Origin: Pyropia yezoensis
Taxonomy: Eukaryota > Rhodophyta > Bangiophyceae > Bangiales > Bangiaceae
Length of the DNA: 64,000 nt
Direction of reading: 5' to 3'
Assembly: GCA_009829735.1 (NCBI GenBank)
Contig: CM020620.1
Location: 22,046,020-22,110,019, forward strand
Both the position numbers and the translations under genes were made by a program. Below, in pieces: positions 42,063 through 53,679 of the stretch (positions are counted from its first letter, which is position 1; each line of letters starts with the position of its first letter). Below the pieces are notes generated by a model. That model had not been told where the DNA came from. It ran no database searches and saw only the letters and a list, made by a program, of their open reading frames with translations.

Positions 42063-43136
42063 TCAGCCCCCGCCGCCAGCCGCGCGACGCGGCAGCGCTG
42101 CCGTCGTCGCGGCCGCCGCCGCCGCCAAAGCACCACCGACGGCGCCTGGAGCAGCGGTTGCCGCGCCGGGTGGCAGCGGCGGCGCCACAGCCGTCGGCGT
42201 GGGTGCTGCGGTGGCGGCCGCGGCGACGGCAGGGGCCCCCGCTGGAGCCCCCCCGCGCGCGCTCCCACAAAAGTGGGCGTGGAGCTTGCCATTGATGGCT
42301 GGGAGGGCCCCCCCCGCGGCATCCACCCCCCCGCTTCCCCCCGTCCCCCCCGCATAAACGGCGGCAAGGCGCTCGGCCGCCTCTGCCACCTCGCCCCCCT
42401 CACTGTCGGCTAGGCCCAGCCCTCCCACCCAGGCGCTCATGTCGCGGCCGGCGAGACAGCCAGCCACCACCACCGCCGCCGCGGCAAGCACAAAGGGCGG
42501 GAAGAGGAGCAGCACGTCGGCGCCGCCGCCCGCATCATTGAGCACCGCCCACGCCACGGGGAGGAGGTCAGCCGTGGCGCCCGCGCCGCCGCCTCCACCC
42601 CCGCCGCCGCCGCCCCCACCCCCGCAGCCACCGCCCGACGCGGCCAGGCCGGGCAGGTCTCGGTGGGGTGACCACACGATAAGGTCAAAGTGGAGGCCCG
42701 CGGCGAGGGTAAACTCGGTGCGCACCACATCAGCAACGGTGTAGGGGTACTTTTCCCCACCCGCAGAGGGCGTGTAGTGGGCGGCCGCGGCGGCAACGAC
42801 CGTCTTGGCCGGCACCGTGTGCTCCTCTGCTTTCGCGGCCAGGTACAGGGCGACCGGCGCGAGCAGCCGCGGATCCGTTGCCGCGTAGGGCGAGCGGGTG
42901 TAGAAGCGTGCAAAGTAGACGGCAGCCGTGGACGCGACGCGTGCGCGGAGGCCGGCCTTGCGGGCGGCGGTGACGAGGAAGGCGGCGGCGGCGCGGGGGA
43001 TGGCTGCTAGCTCGGCAGGGTTGGCGCCCAGCGTCGCCGCGTCCGTGGCGCGCGCGGCCGTGCGGGTGTGCGACAGGGCGGCGGCGGGGTGGAGCCAGTG
43101 GCGGTAGTGGGTGGACGTCCAAAAGTTGGCCGCCAT
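42063..43136 (-). CDS. CCNC: Cyclin C, Mediator kinase-module subunit
   Basis: 357 residues from ATG 43136. The N-terminus MAANFWTSTHYRHWL matches the cyclin C signature (NFWxSxHYxxW), which fixes the start. The cyclin box follows: STAAVYFARFYTRSPYAATD, PRLLAPVALYLAAKAEEHTV, EFTLAAGLHFDLIVWSPHRD and LPVAWAVLNDAGGGADVLLL with LFPPFVLAAAAVVVA. A Gly-rich insert (about residues 165-185) and a ~75-residue Ala/Pro C-terminal tail are extra to family members of about 280 residues. Cyclin C pairs with CDK8 and regulates RNA polymerase II through Mediator (family knowledge). Confidence 0.92.
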   Translation of the reverse strand: MAANFWTSTHYRHWLHPAAALSHTRTAARATDAATLGANPAELAAIPRAAAAFLVTAARKAGLRARVASTAAVYFARFYTRSPYAATDPRLLAPVALYLAAKAEEHTVPAKTVVAAAAAHYTPSAGGEKYPYTVADVVRTEFTLAAGLHFDLIVWSPHRDLPGLAASGGGCGGGGGGGGGGGGGAGATADLLPVAWAVLNDAGGGADVLLLFPPFVLAAAAVVVAGCLAGRDMSAWVGGLGLADSEGGEVAEAAERLAAVYAGGTGGSGGVDAAGGALPAINGKLHAHFCGSARGGAPAGAPAVAAAATAAPTPTAVAPPLPPGAATAAPGAVGGALAAAAAATTAALPRRAAGGGG

Positions 43137-44038
43137 GGACGTCAGGGGGGGGAGGATTGGCTGGGTGGGAGGGGAAGAGATGGAGTAGGACAGAGGGTAA
43201 CACAAGCAGTATGATGACCAGGGGGCCAAAGAGGGAGCCGGGATGGGAGTAAAGGGGAGAGGTGCAGAGGAAAATGAGGGATGGAGACGGTCCAACACAA
43301 AAGGACCAATAAGGAGGGGGAGGGGAGACCGAGTAGGGGGACGGGTGGATTCGAGTGGGCATGCAGGAGAAGAGCATGCCGGTCAGAGAGGCGCGAGAGA
43401 ACGCGCCGGAAGCCGTTCAAGCAAACAAATTAGGAGGACAAGGACAGTACCAGCCCTCTTGGATCCATGTTCAAGTATGTACCGATGAATTTCATTTACG
43501 TCGGGGAGTGCACAGGTACACACACTCCACCGCACGTGTCTGGGAGAGCCTTCTGTTCAGCTTCCACTCCGTCTCCCCCCAAGTCTTCAGCTCGCAACGC
43601 CACGGCAGTGTCGCCTGGCCCTCTCGCTCCCGCTGCCGGCGGCGGGCACTGACTGCCGCCGTAGGAGGCACCCCGCCCGCCGCTCGCGCGCAGCGTCCAC
43701 GGTAACCGACCAGACGCGGTGCAGTGGGGACGCGCGCTTCCCCCGTATTGTTCCCGGTCGTTCCCGAGCATCTGCGCAGTGGCGGCTAGCAGAGGCGACG
43801 GCCGGCCCTGCTTGTTGACCCCGCAGCAGCTGCACCTGCTCTCTCCGTTACTCTCCCCTGCTCCTCTTTGCTACTTTCTGTTCCCTCATATACACCCCGT
43901 CTTCTTCCCCTTCCCCCACCCCTGCCGCGCCTTTCCCCTCCGTCCACTCTGCCTCTCACTGCTGCGTCCGGCGCCGCCACCCGCCCTCGGCGACCACGCC
44001 ACGGCCGGGCCGCGCTGCAGTAGAGGTGCGACGCGACA
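43137..44038. promoter_or_regulatory. Divergent promoter region
   Basis: 900 bases between cyclin C (-) and the NTF2-like gene (+). Moderately GC-rich; T/C-rich leader directly before 44039. No clear TATA box. Confidence 0.5.
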
Positions 44039-44968
44039 ATGGCACCGGCGGTGGCGCCCTCCCCTCCCCCCTTCTCCGGCTTTGTACCCTCCGCCCCGTG
44101 GCGCCGCGCGCGCGCGGCGGGGCGCGGCGCCCTCACCGGGGGGGGGCACGGCGGCGTCGGCTGCCACGCGTGCCGGTGGCGGGGCACCCCCCCCCCCGCA
44201 CCCTCCACCGGGCGTCGCCCCTCCCCCCCAACAGCCGCCGCGATGGCAGGCGGCGGCGCCACCACCCTCCGCGCCGCCCTCTACCCGTGGTCCACCCCGT
44301 GGCGGAGCGACGAGCAACAAGCAGACGAGGCACTGGCGGGGCTGGAAGCGACGCTCGCGACGGCCGTGGCGGCCGAAGACTTTGGCGCCGCCGCCACCGC
44401 CCGCGACGCGATCGCCGCGCTCGGCGCGCCGTCGGTGGTGCGCGTCTTCCAAACGAGCATGCGGCTGTACGCGGCGATTGACGCGGGGGACGTGGCGTCG
44501 GTGGCGGCCGCCTGGGCCCGCTCCCCCGCGGTGGTCTACGTGGGCGCCCTCCGCCCACCGGCGGTGGGCTACGAGGCGGTGGTCGGCGCCATGGCGGCCG
44601 AGTGGGAGGAGGGGGGGGTGCCCGTCACGTCGGTGCGGGACGTGCGGGTTGTCGTGCGGGGGGTCCTCGCGTGGTGCACCGCAGTGGAGGTGGTCACGTG
44701 GGATGGGGTGGGGGAGCTGCCCACCCGGTCGCCGCCGCCGCCCGGGCTGGGGGGGGGCGCGGGGGGGGCGCCCGGTCGGGACCGCCAGGGCGGCGGCGGC
44801 AGGGACGGTGGCGGCGGCGGAGGCGGCGACCGGTGGTCCCCGCGCTCGCCGACGGAGGTGACGGTGCTGATGCAGGCCACCAACGTGTTTGAGGCCAAGA
44901 ACGGGGAGTGGTACCTGATTGCCCGCATGGCCACACCCCTGTCGGCAGCGGGGGGAGGGGCGTCGTGA
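44039..44968 (+). CDS. NTF2/SnoaL-like protein with plastid-type leader
   Basis: 309 codons. The first ~70 residues are Ala/Pro/Arg/Gly-rich with almost no acids (transit-peptide-like). A helical hairpin ALAGLEATLATAVAAEDFGA to ARDAIAAL follows, resembling a UVR-type motif. The SnoaL_3-like fold then starts at SMRLYAAIDAGDVASVAAAW and continues YVGALRPPAVGYEAVVGAM, VRDVRVVVRGVLAWCTAVEV and the last strands EVTVLMQATNVFEAKNGEW with YLIARMATPL. A Gly-rich loop of ~40 residues interrupts the fold before the last strands. Ligand unknown. This is the second NTF2-like plastid candidate in the window, not a close duplicate of 19763-20539. Confidence 0.8.
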   Translation: MAPAVAPSPPPFSGFVPSAPWRRARAAGRGALTGGGHGGVGCHACRWRGTPPPAPSTGRRPSPPTAAAMAGGGATTLRAALYPWSTPWRSDEQQADEALAGLEATLATAVAAEDFGAAATARDAIAALGAPSVVRVFQTSMRLYAAIDAGDVASVAAAWARSPAVVYVGALRPPAVGYEAVVGAMAAEWEEGGVPVTSVRDVRVVVRGVLAWCTAVEVVTWDGVGELPTRSPPPPGLGGGAGGAPGRDRQGGGGRDGGGGGGGDRWSPRSPTEVTVLMQATNVFEAKNGEWYLIARMATPLSAAGGGAS

Positions 44969-45273
44969 GGGTCTTGGGGGGGGGGAGGGCGCAGGGGGGG
45001 TGGGAGTGGAAAGTGGTGACGCGGCGGACGAGTGGGGTTTTCCTGTACAGGGTTGCGTTATTGGGTGTTGGCCCTGCTCGTCGAGTGTCCTGTCACCCGC
45101 CTCTGCCACCATCACCACCTGGCAGGCGGGTGCGTGTGGAGCCGCCGACCTTGGCAGGCGCCGCCAACGGAACCAAATGGCGTGGACAGGAAGCGCACCA
45201 ACGCAAAAGAAATAGGCCCACAGCTGTGCAAGGGGCGTCGTGCCAAGCTGGTCGAGCCGCCCTTCCCCTCCAC

Positions 45274-45600
45274 TCACGCGCGACCGCCCCCCCCGCCCCC
45301 CCCCCGCGGGGTGGCCCAGCCACGCAGGGGCGTTGGCAGCGGCACCCCCCCCCTCCCCCTCCCCACCTGCGGACGCGGGGTGAGCAGCGGCGGCGGCCCT
45401 CCCCCCTCCGCCCCGCCACCACCAACGACCGCCTCCACCACAACCGGGCTGCCACGGACGGAAAAGAGGAGCTCCCCGGGTACGGGCGGCCGCGGCGCCC
45501 GCCGCGGCTGCCGGCCACCGCCGACGCGCCGCGCCGATGCGGCGGCGACGGCCGCCGACGGCGCCGTTCCCCCTGCCCCGCCTGCACCCGGCGGCGCGCC

Positions 45601-45631
<31 letters not shown>

Positions 45632-48600
45632 CCACCGCCACCGCCGCCCCGCCGGCGGGCCGTCACGGGGGTGCGGACGGCAAACGCCGCGGCGAGGAGG
45701 CCCGTCACGGGCGTGGCGGGCGGGACTGCCGCGGCGGCGCCCGCCGCATCGGCGCCCGCCGCCGCCGCCGCCGCCGCTGCCGCCGCCGCCGCGGCCGACG
45801 ACGCGGCCGCGTACGGGATGTCGCCGGCAATGGCAGGCCGGCCGGCGGCCGCCCGCTTGGGCGGCCACCCCGCCAGCCGCCGCGGGGTGGCGGCGGCGGC
45901 GGCGGCCGCCCAGGCCGGCGCGCCCCCCCCCCCACCCGCGCCCACATTCACGTCGGGCCGGGTCACGTCCACGACTGCCAGCGCCGGCCGGGGGGTGGCG
46001 GCGGCGGCAGCGGCGGCCACCGCCGCCGCCGCTGCCACGGCGTCGGCCGACGCGGCCGCCACTGTCGCGACGGCGGCGGCCTTTCCAGACAGGGCCGGGG
46101 GCAGCACGTCTGGCCGGCCGGCCGCGGCCCGCCATCCCCCCGGCGCCGCGTTCTCCTTGTCTGCTGCCACCGCCCCGTGCGCGCCCCCCCTGGCCGGAGT
46201 GGCGGCCGCCGCCGCGACGGCTGCCGCGGCGGCGGCGGCGGCACGGGCGGCAGCAACGCCCGCGGCAGCGTCGTCGCCCACCGCCGCGGCGAGCCCGCCG
46301 CCCGCCGCCCCCTCCCCCGCCGGGTGGACCCGCCGGGAGAGGGTGGCCGCCGGCAGCGACGCGCGCAGCGACGCGTAGGCGGCGCGGATGGAGGCGGCCG
46401 CGGCGGCGGCGGCGGCGGCCAGCCGCGCCTGCGCCGCCGCCGTGTCGGCGTCGAGGGCGGCCAGCGCGGCGGCGAGGCGGCCGTCAACCGCCGCGGCCGC
46501 CGACGCCGCCGCGGCGCGCGCGGGGCGGCCGCGCGCGGCCCGTGGAGGGGCGGTCGGGGGGGTGGGGGGGGGGGGTGACCCACCAGACAAACAGGCCGTC
46601 GCTGGAAACGGCGCGGCGGCTGGCGGGCCGACGGCGGTGCTCGCGGGGGGTGCCCCGCCTACGAGCCGCGGCGGCGACGGACTATCCGGCAGGGGCACTG
46701 ACACGGCGGTGGGGGTGGCTGACGCAGACGCCCCTGCCGCCACCGCCGCTGCCGCCGCCACGCCTTGTGCCGCGGTCGCTGCTTCTGGCGCAGCCGCCAC
46801 GCCTGCCAAAGTGAATGTCGGCGTCGCCGCCACCTCCCCGGACGACGGCCGGCGCGCTAACGGGGCGCCCGCCGACACGTCGGCGACGGTGGCGGTGGTA
46901 GAAGCCGCGGCCGCGGGTGGGGCGGCCACGAACGGGGTCGCCAGCGGGGAGTCATCAAAGTCAAAGCCCGGCGACACGGGCCCCGCGGGGGTGGCGGGGC
47001 TGCTGCCGGGCGACGCCGCCGCTGCTGCCGCGTCGGCGGCGGGGGTGGCGGCAGCGGCGGCGGCGGCGGCAGCAGAAGCAGCAGCACCTGCTGCTGCTGC
47101 TACTGCCGATGCCGCTGCCGCTGCTGCGACCGCCTCGGGCACAGGCGCTGCGGGCGTGGCCGCGGGCGCGACGGCGGCCGCCGGCAAAGCCGACGGCGGC
47201 GTCGCTGCCGCCGCGGCCGGCGGGGGTGTCGCTGCCGTCGCTGCCGGGGGTGTCCCCACCGCCACGGCCGACGGGGGCGACACCCCCCCGTCACTGCGCC
47301 CCCCCGATGAGAGCGCCAGTGGCGGCACAGGCGGCGACACGGTCGACGACGGCGACGCGTCGTCGGCAAACGTCAGCGCCCGCGTTGCCGTTGGCGCCGG
47401 CGGTACCGACGGCACCGACGGGGGGCCCGATGACGGCGGCGGCGGCGCCGCCGACGCGGGCGCCGTCGACGGCGGCGCCGCCACGGCGGATGTCGCCGCG
47501 ACAGACGCTGCCGACGGCAACGACGCCGCCGCGACGGCCGGCGACGACGGCCGCGGCGGCGGCGGCGGCGGGGAATCCCATTCCATGGGGTCCGTGGGGG
47601 TGGCCGCGTCAACGACCACCGACGGGGAGCCACCGGGGGAGGAGCGGCGGCGGCTGTCGTCGCCGTCGCCGCCGTCTGTCGAGGAGGGGCCACCCCCACC
47701 CGACGGGGGGGTGCTGCCGCCGCGGGGCGTCGTCCCTGGCGGGGCAGACGCCCCGCGGTGGCCGCCGACGGCGGCCGGGGCGTGGTGGGCAGTGCCGGCG
47801 GGGGAGCGCGGGGCGTCGCGCGGGGGGCGGGCCGCGTCGGCCGGGTCACAGCAGTCGTCAACGGAGGGGTCGAGGCCGTCGGCGGGGAAAGGGACGTCAG
47901 CGCCCGGCACGCCGGCGGGCGAGCCAAGCAAGTGGGCTGGGGAGCAAGGAACGCTTGCTGGGGAGCCATGGACGTCTACGGGGGAGCCGCCGACGCCGGC
48001 AGGGGCGTCGGGGACGTCGACAGACGCCGTGAACCCCGTTCCCAGCGCCGCCACAGGCGTGCTGCCATCGGCAGGGGACGCCCCCACGGGGGAGGGGGAG
48101 GCCCCCTCGTCTGCCGGGCCCCCAGCGGCCGGCCCCGCGTCGCCCACAGCCGCACCGCCGCCGCTGCCGCCCGCCGGGTCGCCGCCGTCCGCACCGACGG
48201 CCGGCACGGCCACCGGCTCGGCCGCCGAGCCGCAGCCGTCGTCGCCGTCGTCGCCGTCGTGCAGGTCCAACGGCGGGGGCGGCGGGAGGGGCGGCGGCGG
48301 CGACGGCGGTGGCGGCACCGCCGCCATTGCCCCTGCCGCCTCGGCCGCCGCCGCCGCCTCCACCGCCGCCCCCGCCGCCCCCGCCGCCGCCCCCGCCGCC
48401 GGCGCCATGCCCCCCCATGCACGGGACCGCGGGGGGGGGCGCCGGCGGGAGCGGAGGGTGGCGGCCGCGGCGGTCGCCGCGGCGGCCGCCGCCACCGTGG
48501 GTGCCCGGCCCAGTCGCCGGCGGGGGGCAACGCGGCGGCCCCCCCTGCCCCCCCCACCGCCGCCGCGGCGGCCGCCGCCGCCGCTACCGTCGTCTGCCGG

Positions 48601-49508
48601 GGCGGCCGCTGCTGCTGCCGCGGCGGCGGCGGCGACGGCGGTGTGGGCGGTGGCGGCGGCCGCCGGTGCAGGCGTTGCGAGGGGGTCCCCACAAAGGGAG
48701 CTGTCGGGCGTTGACAGGGGGGCGGTGGCGGCGGGCGACTCGTCGGCGGCCGGCCGGGGGGCGGCGGGGGGGGTGGCGGGGGCGGGGATATCCCCCGCTG
48801 GGGGTTGTGCCCCCGCGTCGCTCTCTCTGCCGTCGCCGTCGGTGGCGGCGGCGGCGGCGGCGGCGGCCCCCCGGCCGTCGGCGCTGTCGTCGTCGGCGGC
48901 GGCGGCGTCCCCGGCAGCGCCGTCCCCGTCGTCGTCCGCGTCGGCGGCAGCGGGCGCGCCGCCCCCGCTATCCCTGCCGCCGCCACGCCGCGGCCGCGCG
49001 CCACCGCCGAGGCGGGCGGGCCCGCCGTCGCCGTCGCCGTCGCCGTCGGCGGCATCGTCATCGTCCCCTGCGCCCGCCGCCCACACGGGCTGCCGGCTGC
49101 CGCCACGGCGGGCCGCTGCCGCCGCGTCACCACCGCCGCTGCCACGGCCGCCTCCGCCATCGCCGTGCGTGTCGGCGCCAGCGTCGGCGTCGGCGTCGGC
49201 GTCAGCGTCGGCGTCGGCGTCAGCGTCGGCGTCGGCATCCGTGTCGGCCTCGACGCTGGCCGCCGCGGCGGGGGCGTCCCCACGGCGGCGCCGCCGTAGC
49301 CGGCGGCCGCCGACGGCGGCGGCCGGTGGGGACGGGGTGCGCCCGCGACGGCGGCCGCCGCCGCGGGGCGGCCGCCCCTGCCGCCGGCCAGGCGGCCGCT
49401 CCTCCCCGCCCGCCGATGCGTCTTTGGCGGCCGCGGACGCCGCCGCCACGTCAGGCTCTTCAACCCCGTCGGCCGCGTCGGCCGCGTCGGCCGCGTCGGC
49501 TGCACCAG

Positions 49509-49543
<35 letters not shown>

Positions 49544-50191
49544 GCCGGCGGCGGGGACGCGACGGCGGCGGCGCGACCACCCCGCCGGCGCCGCGGGGGC
49601 AGCGGCGTCCCGTCACGGAGGCGGCGGAGGAGCCGCGAGCGGCCGGCGCCCCGCCGCGCCGGCGCCGCCGCCCGGGGCGCCCGCCCCCGCAGCGCATCGT
49701 CGCCCGAGGAGGAGCTGCTGTCCGCGGCGGCGGGGCCGTCCAGCGGGATCACCCCGTCCGCGGCGGCAGCGTCGGCGTCAAAGACCCCGTCAATGGGGTC
49801 CACGGCGCTCATGCGGGGCGACGGGGGCGACGCGGCCGCCGCCACCGCGTCCACGGCGGCGGCCGCAGCCGCCACACCCCCCGCCGCCTTGGCCCACAGC
49901 AGCGCCCGCATGGCGTCGACGGTCCACCCCCCCCCCGCTTTGGACGCAAACGGCGGTAGCGTCACGGTGGCGTCGGCGGTCGTCGAGCTGTCGCCGCCGC
50001 CGCCGCCGCTGCTGTCCCGGTCGTCGTGGGCGACGAGCAGGCCCGGCGGCACGCGCACGACGGCGGCGGGCACCCACCAGGCGGGCGGGGCGTGCTTGGT
50101 GTAGTTAGCCCGCCCCGCGCCCTGCGCCTCCCGGACGGCGGCGGAGAGGGCGCGCTCCAGGTCCACCTTGGGCAGCGTCGCCAGGTGGTCG

Positions 50192-50226
<35 letters not shown>

Positions 50227-50355
50227 TGCTGCTGCCGCCGCCGCCGCCCCCTCTGCTGCCTTGCCCCCGTTGGGGGGCTGGGGATGGTCGTCGTCGTCGG
50301 CAAGCGGGGGGGTTGTCGAGGGTGGAGAGCAGGCGGGGGTGGTTGCGGTGGCGGT

Positions 50356-50387
<32 letters not shown>

Positions 50388-50634
50388 GGGCGGCAGCGGC
50401 AGCGGCAGCGGCTGTGGTAGAGGCGGACGGGGACGGGGGTGTGTGGGGGGGACCGGGCGGGGAGAGCGGCGGCGCGGCGGCGGCGCCGCCCTTGCGGGTG
50501 GCCGCCGGGGGGCCAAACCGGCGCGTCCCCCCGCCGGCGGCAGTGCGGCGGGGCGGCGGGGAGGGGGGAGGCGACGGCGATACGGCCCGGCTCCGTGTCT
50601 TCCGGGCGCGGGCGGGAGGCCCCAGCCGCGCCAT
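45274..50634 (-). CDS. 1786-residue low-complexity protein, possibly Borealin-like
   Basis: An unbroken frame from ATG 50634 (MARLGPPARARKTRSR, good context) to 45274. An early ordered part is KVDLERALSAAVREAQGAG and HAPPAWWVPAAVVRVPPGLL. Then come ~1000 residues of Ala/Pro/Ser/Asp-rich sequence, including an (AspAla)n run near 49190-49250. Near the C-terminus a helix DGRLAAALAALDADTAAAQA continues to SIRAAYASLRASLPAATL; its pattern (acidic helix, then LP) recalls the Borealin N-terminal helix. The last ordered block is GELLFSVRGSPVVVEA, like the (V/I)xGSP end of Borealin. The Borealin link is a weak inference. Both other strands are also open for long distances. Confidence 0.55.
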
Positions 50635-51710
50635 GGCGCGCGGTGTTGGTCAGGAAAGGGGGGGTGGGGGGGGGGGGGGAGGGGAATGGGACGGGGGGGG
50701 GGGGTGGCAAGGCAGCCGCCGTAAAGGGGGCACGGCGTCGGCTCGGCCGGGGTCGTAGGCTACGGCTACCTACGCGGACAAGGCGAAAAAAAAAAAAAAG
50801 AAGGGCGAGCGGGGGCGGCGGCGTCGCCGCGTCACCGACCAGGGACGACGGCAGGTGGAGCAAAGAGGGGCGGGCGGCAAGGCGACCGCGTGGGGGAGAC
50901 GCGGACGGCCACGGGGGGGGGGGGGGGGGGGTGGGGGAGCCGCGGGAAACGGGCGCCCCCACAACAGGGTGACGCGCACGAGCAGACGGCGGCCGGGCAG
51001 CGGCCGGGCGGGCGGGCGGCGGGGGGGGGGGGCGGGGGGGCGGGGGCGGCGGCACGCGCGTGCGTGCGCGTGCGTGGGCGGCTCTCGATCAGCTCCCAGG
51101 TGGGGAGGGGGGGGGGAGGGGGGGGGGTGACTGCGAGCGACCGCGGCGGTGCGTGGGTGGGAGGCAGGATGGGGGGGGGCAAGGTGGGGTTGGGGGGCAG
51201 GGTGGGGGGGGGCAGCAGGGTGGGGGTGGGGGGCGGGCACGGGTGGGCTTTGGTAGGCGGGGTGTTCTATTACGGGGGCGAGGGGCCGGGCGAGGGGGCG
51301 GGGGGGGGGGTCGTGCGTCGCACGCGTACGACGACCGCCCCGAGTTCGAATCGACGGCGCCGTGGGTGTCGTCGGGAGGCGCGACCCCCGTTCATTTCAA
51401 AATTCAAAGGGGCGCGGGAAAACGCTTTGGCAAGCTGCAAGCGCAGGAAATGGCGGGAAACGTGTTCTGTCCACCAACTTGTGTGCCAATCTGTCTGTAC
51501 AGGTAAATATTCAATTATGTGTGTGCTGTTCCTTGACATAGTACCTACCATGTACGAATAGCGATCGACCGCGTAAGACAACCGAGCCTTTGTCAATTGT
51601 CTCTGTATGAAGCGATCGAGCCATTCAGATTTTAGAGACCAGGATTGAGTCGCACGTTCTCTTGCTTCTTTGTTCTGTCTTGGCTCATTTTTTCCCTCAG
51701 TTGTGAGGTG
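50635..51710. other. Intergenic G-rich stretch
   Basis: Upstream of the large minus gene: long G runs, an A15 run at about 50787 and no supported gene. From 51380 the DNA is less GC-rich. Confidence 0.4.
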
Positions 51711-51845
51711 TGCTGGGAGGGGGGTGCTGGCGCCAGCCAATGGCGGGGTTGCTGGGAGGGGGAGGGGGGGGCGTGCCGGCGCCAGCCAATTGCGGGGTTG
51801 CTGGGAGGGGGGGGGGGGGGGTTCCAGCGCCAGCCAATGGCAGGA
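51711..51845. repeat. Minisatellite with CCAAT
   Basis: Three units of about 50 bp sharing GCGCCAGCCAATGGCGGGG followed by TTGCTGGGAGGGGG, with variable G runs. It directly follows the 3' end of the pseudogene. Confidence 0.8.
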
Positions 51846-51855
51846 GGCCCCACTC

Positions 51856-52790
51856 TTGTTCACCAGGTGGGTGCTCTTGTACTTGACGTCTGTGCTGCCA
51901 GTAGAGCTGTCGCTCCCCCCGCCGCCACCGCCATAGGTGAACTTGAGCGCGTTGCTGATGCCGTTCTTCGTATGAACGTTGACGGACACTGTGGAGCCGG
52001 CCGTGCCCGTTGGGGTCTTCACGTAAATCGAGTCGGACGAGGCGCCGCCGCCGTCGTTGATGATGGTGGCCTTTTTGGCCCCAGAGAAGACCGTCTGGCC
52101 GTTGAAAAAGCCAGTGCCTTCAGCAGGACGGTGGTGCCGCCCGAGGCATCCCCCGAGGTCTTGGAGAGAGCCGTCAGGACAGGGAGAAGCATTTAGGATG
52201 AGTGCGACACCGACGAGCCCGCGGGGGTGGTCACCTGGAGGGAGCCCAAGTTGCTGAACTTGTGCCAGTGAACGACGGTCACCAGGTTCGCGCCAACGTG
52301 GCCGTCTCGGTAGTCGTTTCGGTCGCAGACCCGGCCGACGCCGACAAGTGCAGGGGCTTGGTGCCAACGTACAGGCCGACGGGCCCGTTGGCCTTGATCG
52401 TGAAAGGGTACTTGCCCGCCTTGGGCACCGACACAAACCCGACGCACTGGACGCCCCAGCCCTTGACCCACGGGTTGGGGAAGCCCGCCCACCCATACTT
52501 CCCATCCCCAAACTTGACCGCCCCCGACGGGGCCGCGTAGAAGGGACGGGGCGCTGCGGAGACCCACCGCGGGGGCAGCCGGCTGATGCCCTTGAGCCAG
52601 TAGCGCCACCACCCCCCCGCCATCCCGCTGCTCACCGTCACGGCCGTTGCGGCGTTGGTCCACACGTACTTGACAATCTTGCCGCCCTTGCCGCTGATGG
52701 CGTCGAAGCAGTGGGTGTGGGAGCCCCCGCTGTCCAGCTCAACAACTTCCCTCCCATTCCCATCGACGGACGACTTCGACCCCCCCGCAG
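51856..52790 (-). pseudogene. PKD/PA14/TIG-domain secreted protein, broken
   Basis: Read on the minus strand from ~52790 the order is: a PKD-like block (VVELDSGGSHTHCFDAISGK, KIVKYVWTNAATAVTVSSGM); a PA14-like block (PNPWVKGWGVQCVGFVSVPK, GKYPFTIKANGPVGLYVG); and an IPT/TIG-like block (SKTSGDASGGTTVLLK, GFFNGQTVFSGAKKATIIND, IYVKTPTGTAGSTVSVNVHT). The frame changes between the blocks: near 52660, near 52285 (TATLA to GANLVTVVHWHK) and near 52115 (one G short in LLKG-TGF). There is also a stop after SSVSHSS at ~52195. These domains are typical of cell-surface or wall proteins. Introns could explain some of the shifts, but the one inside TIG looks like a true indel. Confidence 0.65.
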
Positions 52791-53263
52791 CACTGCTTGT
52801 CGCCTGTCAAAATGTTCTTGCTTTTTTAGGAAACTCTCGAGCAAAAACCTGCATAAAACCTGCATCGACCCCCCCTCAAGGCAGCATAGACACCGCTTTT
52901 ACCCCCGCTTGTTGCTTTCTGCCTACAACAGCTCGGGTGATTGGTAGTCGCCACCTCCCCAGGTATGACCGGAAGCGCACGGGGCAGGAGAGCACTCTCG
53001 TGAAGCGCAAAGAAGCGACCGACCATCGCTACGCTTGGGCGCAATGTTTATACAAACGCGTTTAAAAACCGCGCAATCTCTCGCACTGGTTAAGCAAAAA
53101 CCTGCGCGACGACAGCTTTCGAGGGTCTGCACGGAAAAATCTCTCCGCCTTTGCTCAACATCTACAACGTGAGTTCTGACCAATGGAACGCTCCGTCCAG
53201 CAAACAGCAGCGCCACCGCTGTTGCCATTGGTTGACAGAACACCGACAACGGGCCCGTGATGG
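52791..53263. other. Spacer before the Mutator-like element
   Basis: Upstream part of the pseudogene and flank of the transposon. No other gene supported. Confidence 0.4.
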
Positions 53264-53369
53264 GGGTTGGGTTGGATTAAACTCGAAGGGGTGGGGTTGG
53301 GATGTGATCCGCGGACTTACAGAGTGCAAATGCGCCCGTCTTCGTATGATGCGCTGGGGTGGGGTTGGG
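53264..53369 (+). repeat. Left terminal inverted repeat of the MULE
   Basis: GGGTTGGGTT, then GGGGTGGGGTTGGG (about 53288-53301) and ATGCGCTGGGGTGGGGTTGG-type sequence at 53348-53368. All three blocks recur in the same order in the reverse complement of 58377-58474. Confidence 0.8.
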
Positions 53370-53679
53370 GTCCCGCTCGGGTCCCGTCGTGCCCGCTCGT
53401 CTCTCCGCTCGGGTCCCGTCGTGCCCCGCAGAGAAAAACAACAACACGAAACGTCGGCAGAAAATGCGCGCCCCAGCGCCGGCGCGCGCGCCCCAGGAGA
53501 AAGCGGCGTCATCGACTCCCCCTCGACTCCCCCTCCCCCCCCGCACGCCCCAGGAAAAAAGGCGCGCCAAAAAGTGAAGCCCTGCGCCCAGAACGCGCGC
53601 GCGGCGCGCCGTGCTGCACAGGGCCAGCGGCGTCCTCGGCTCCCCCCCCCCCCTCTCCCCGCGGTCCCCCGGCTCCTGT

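Noticed and set aside
51336-51362. T-loop-like word GAGTTCGAATC suggesting a tRNA
   Set aside because: The five-base stem around the loop does not pair, and no acceptor or D arm fits on either side.
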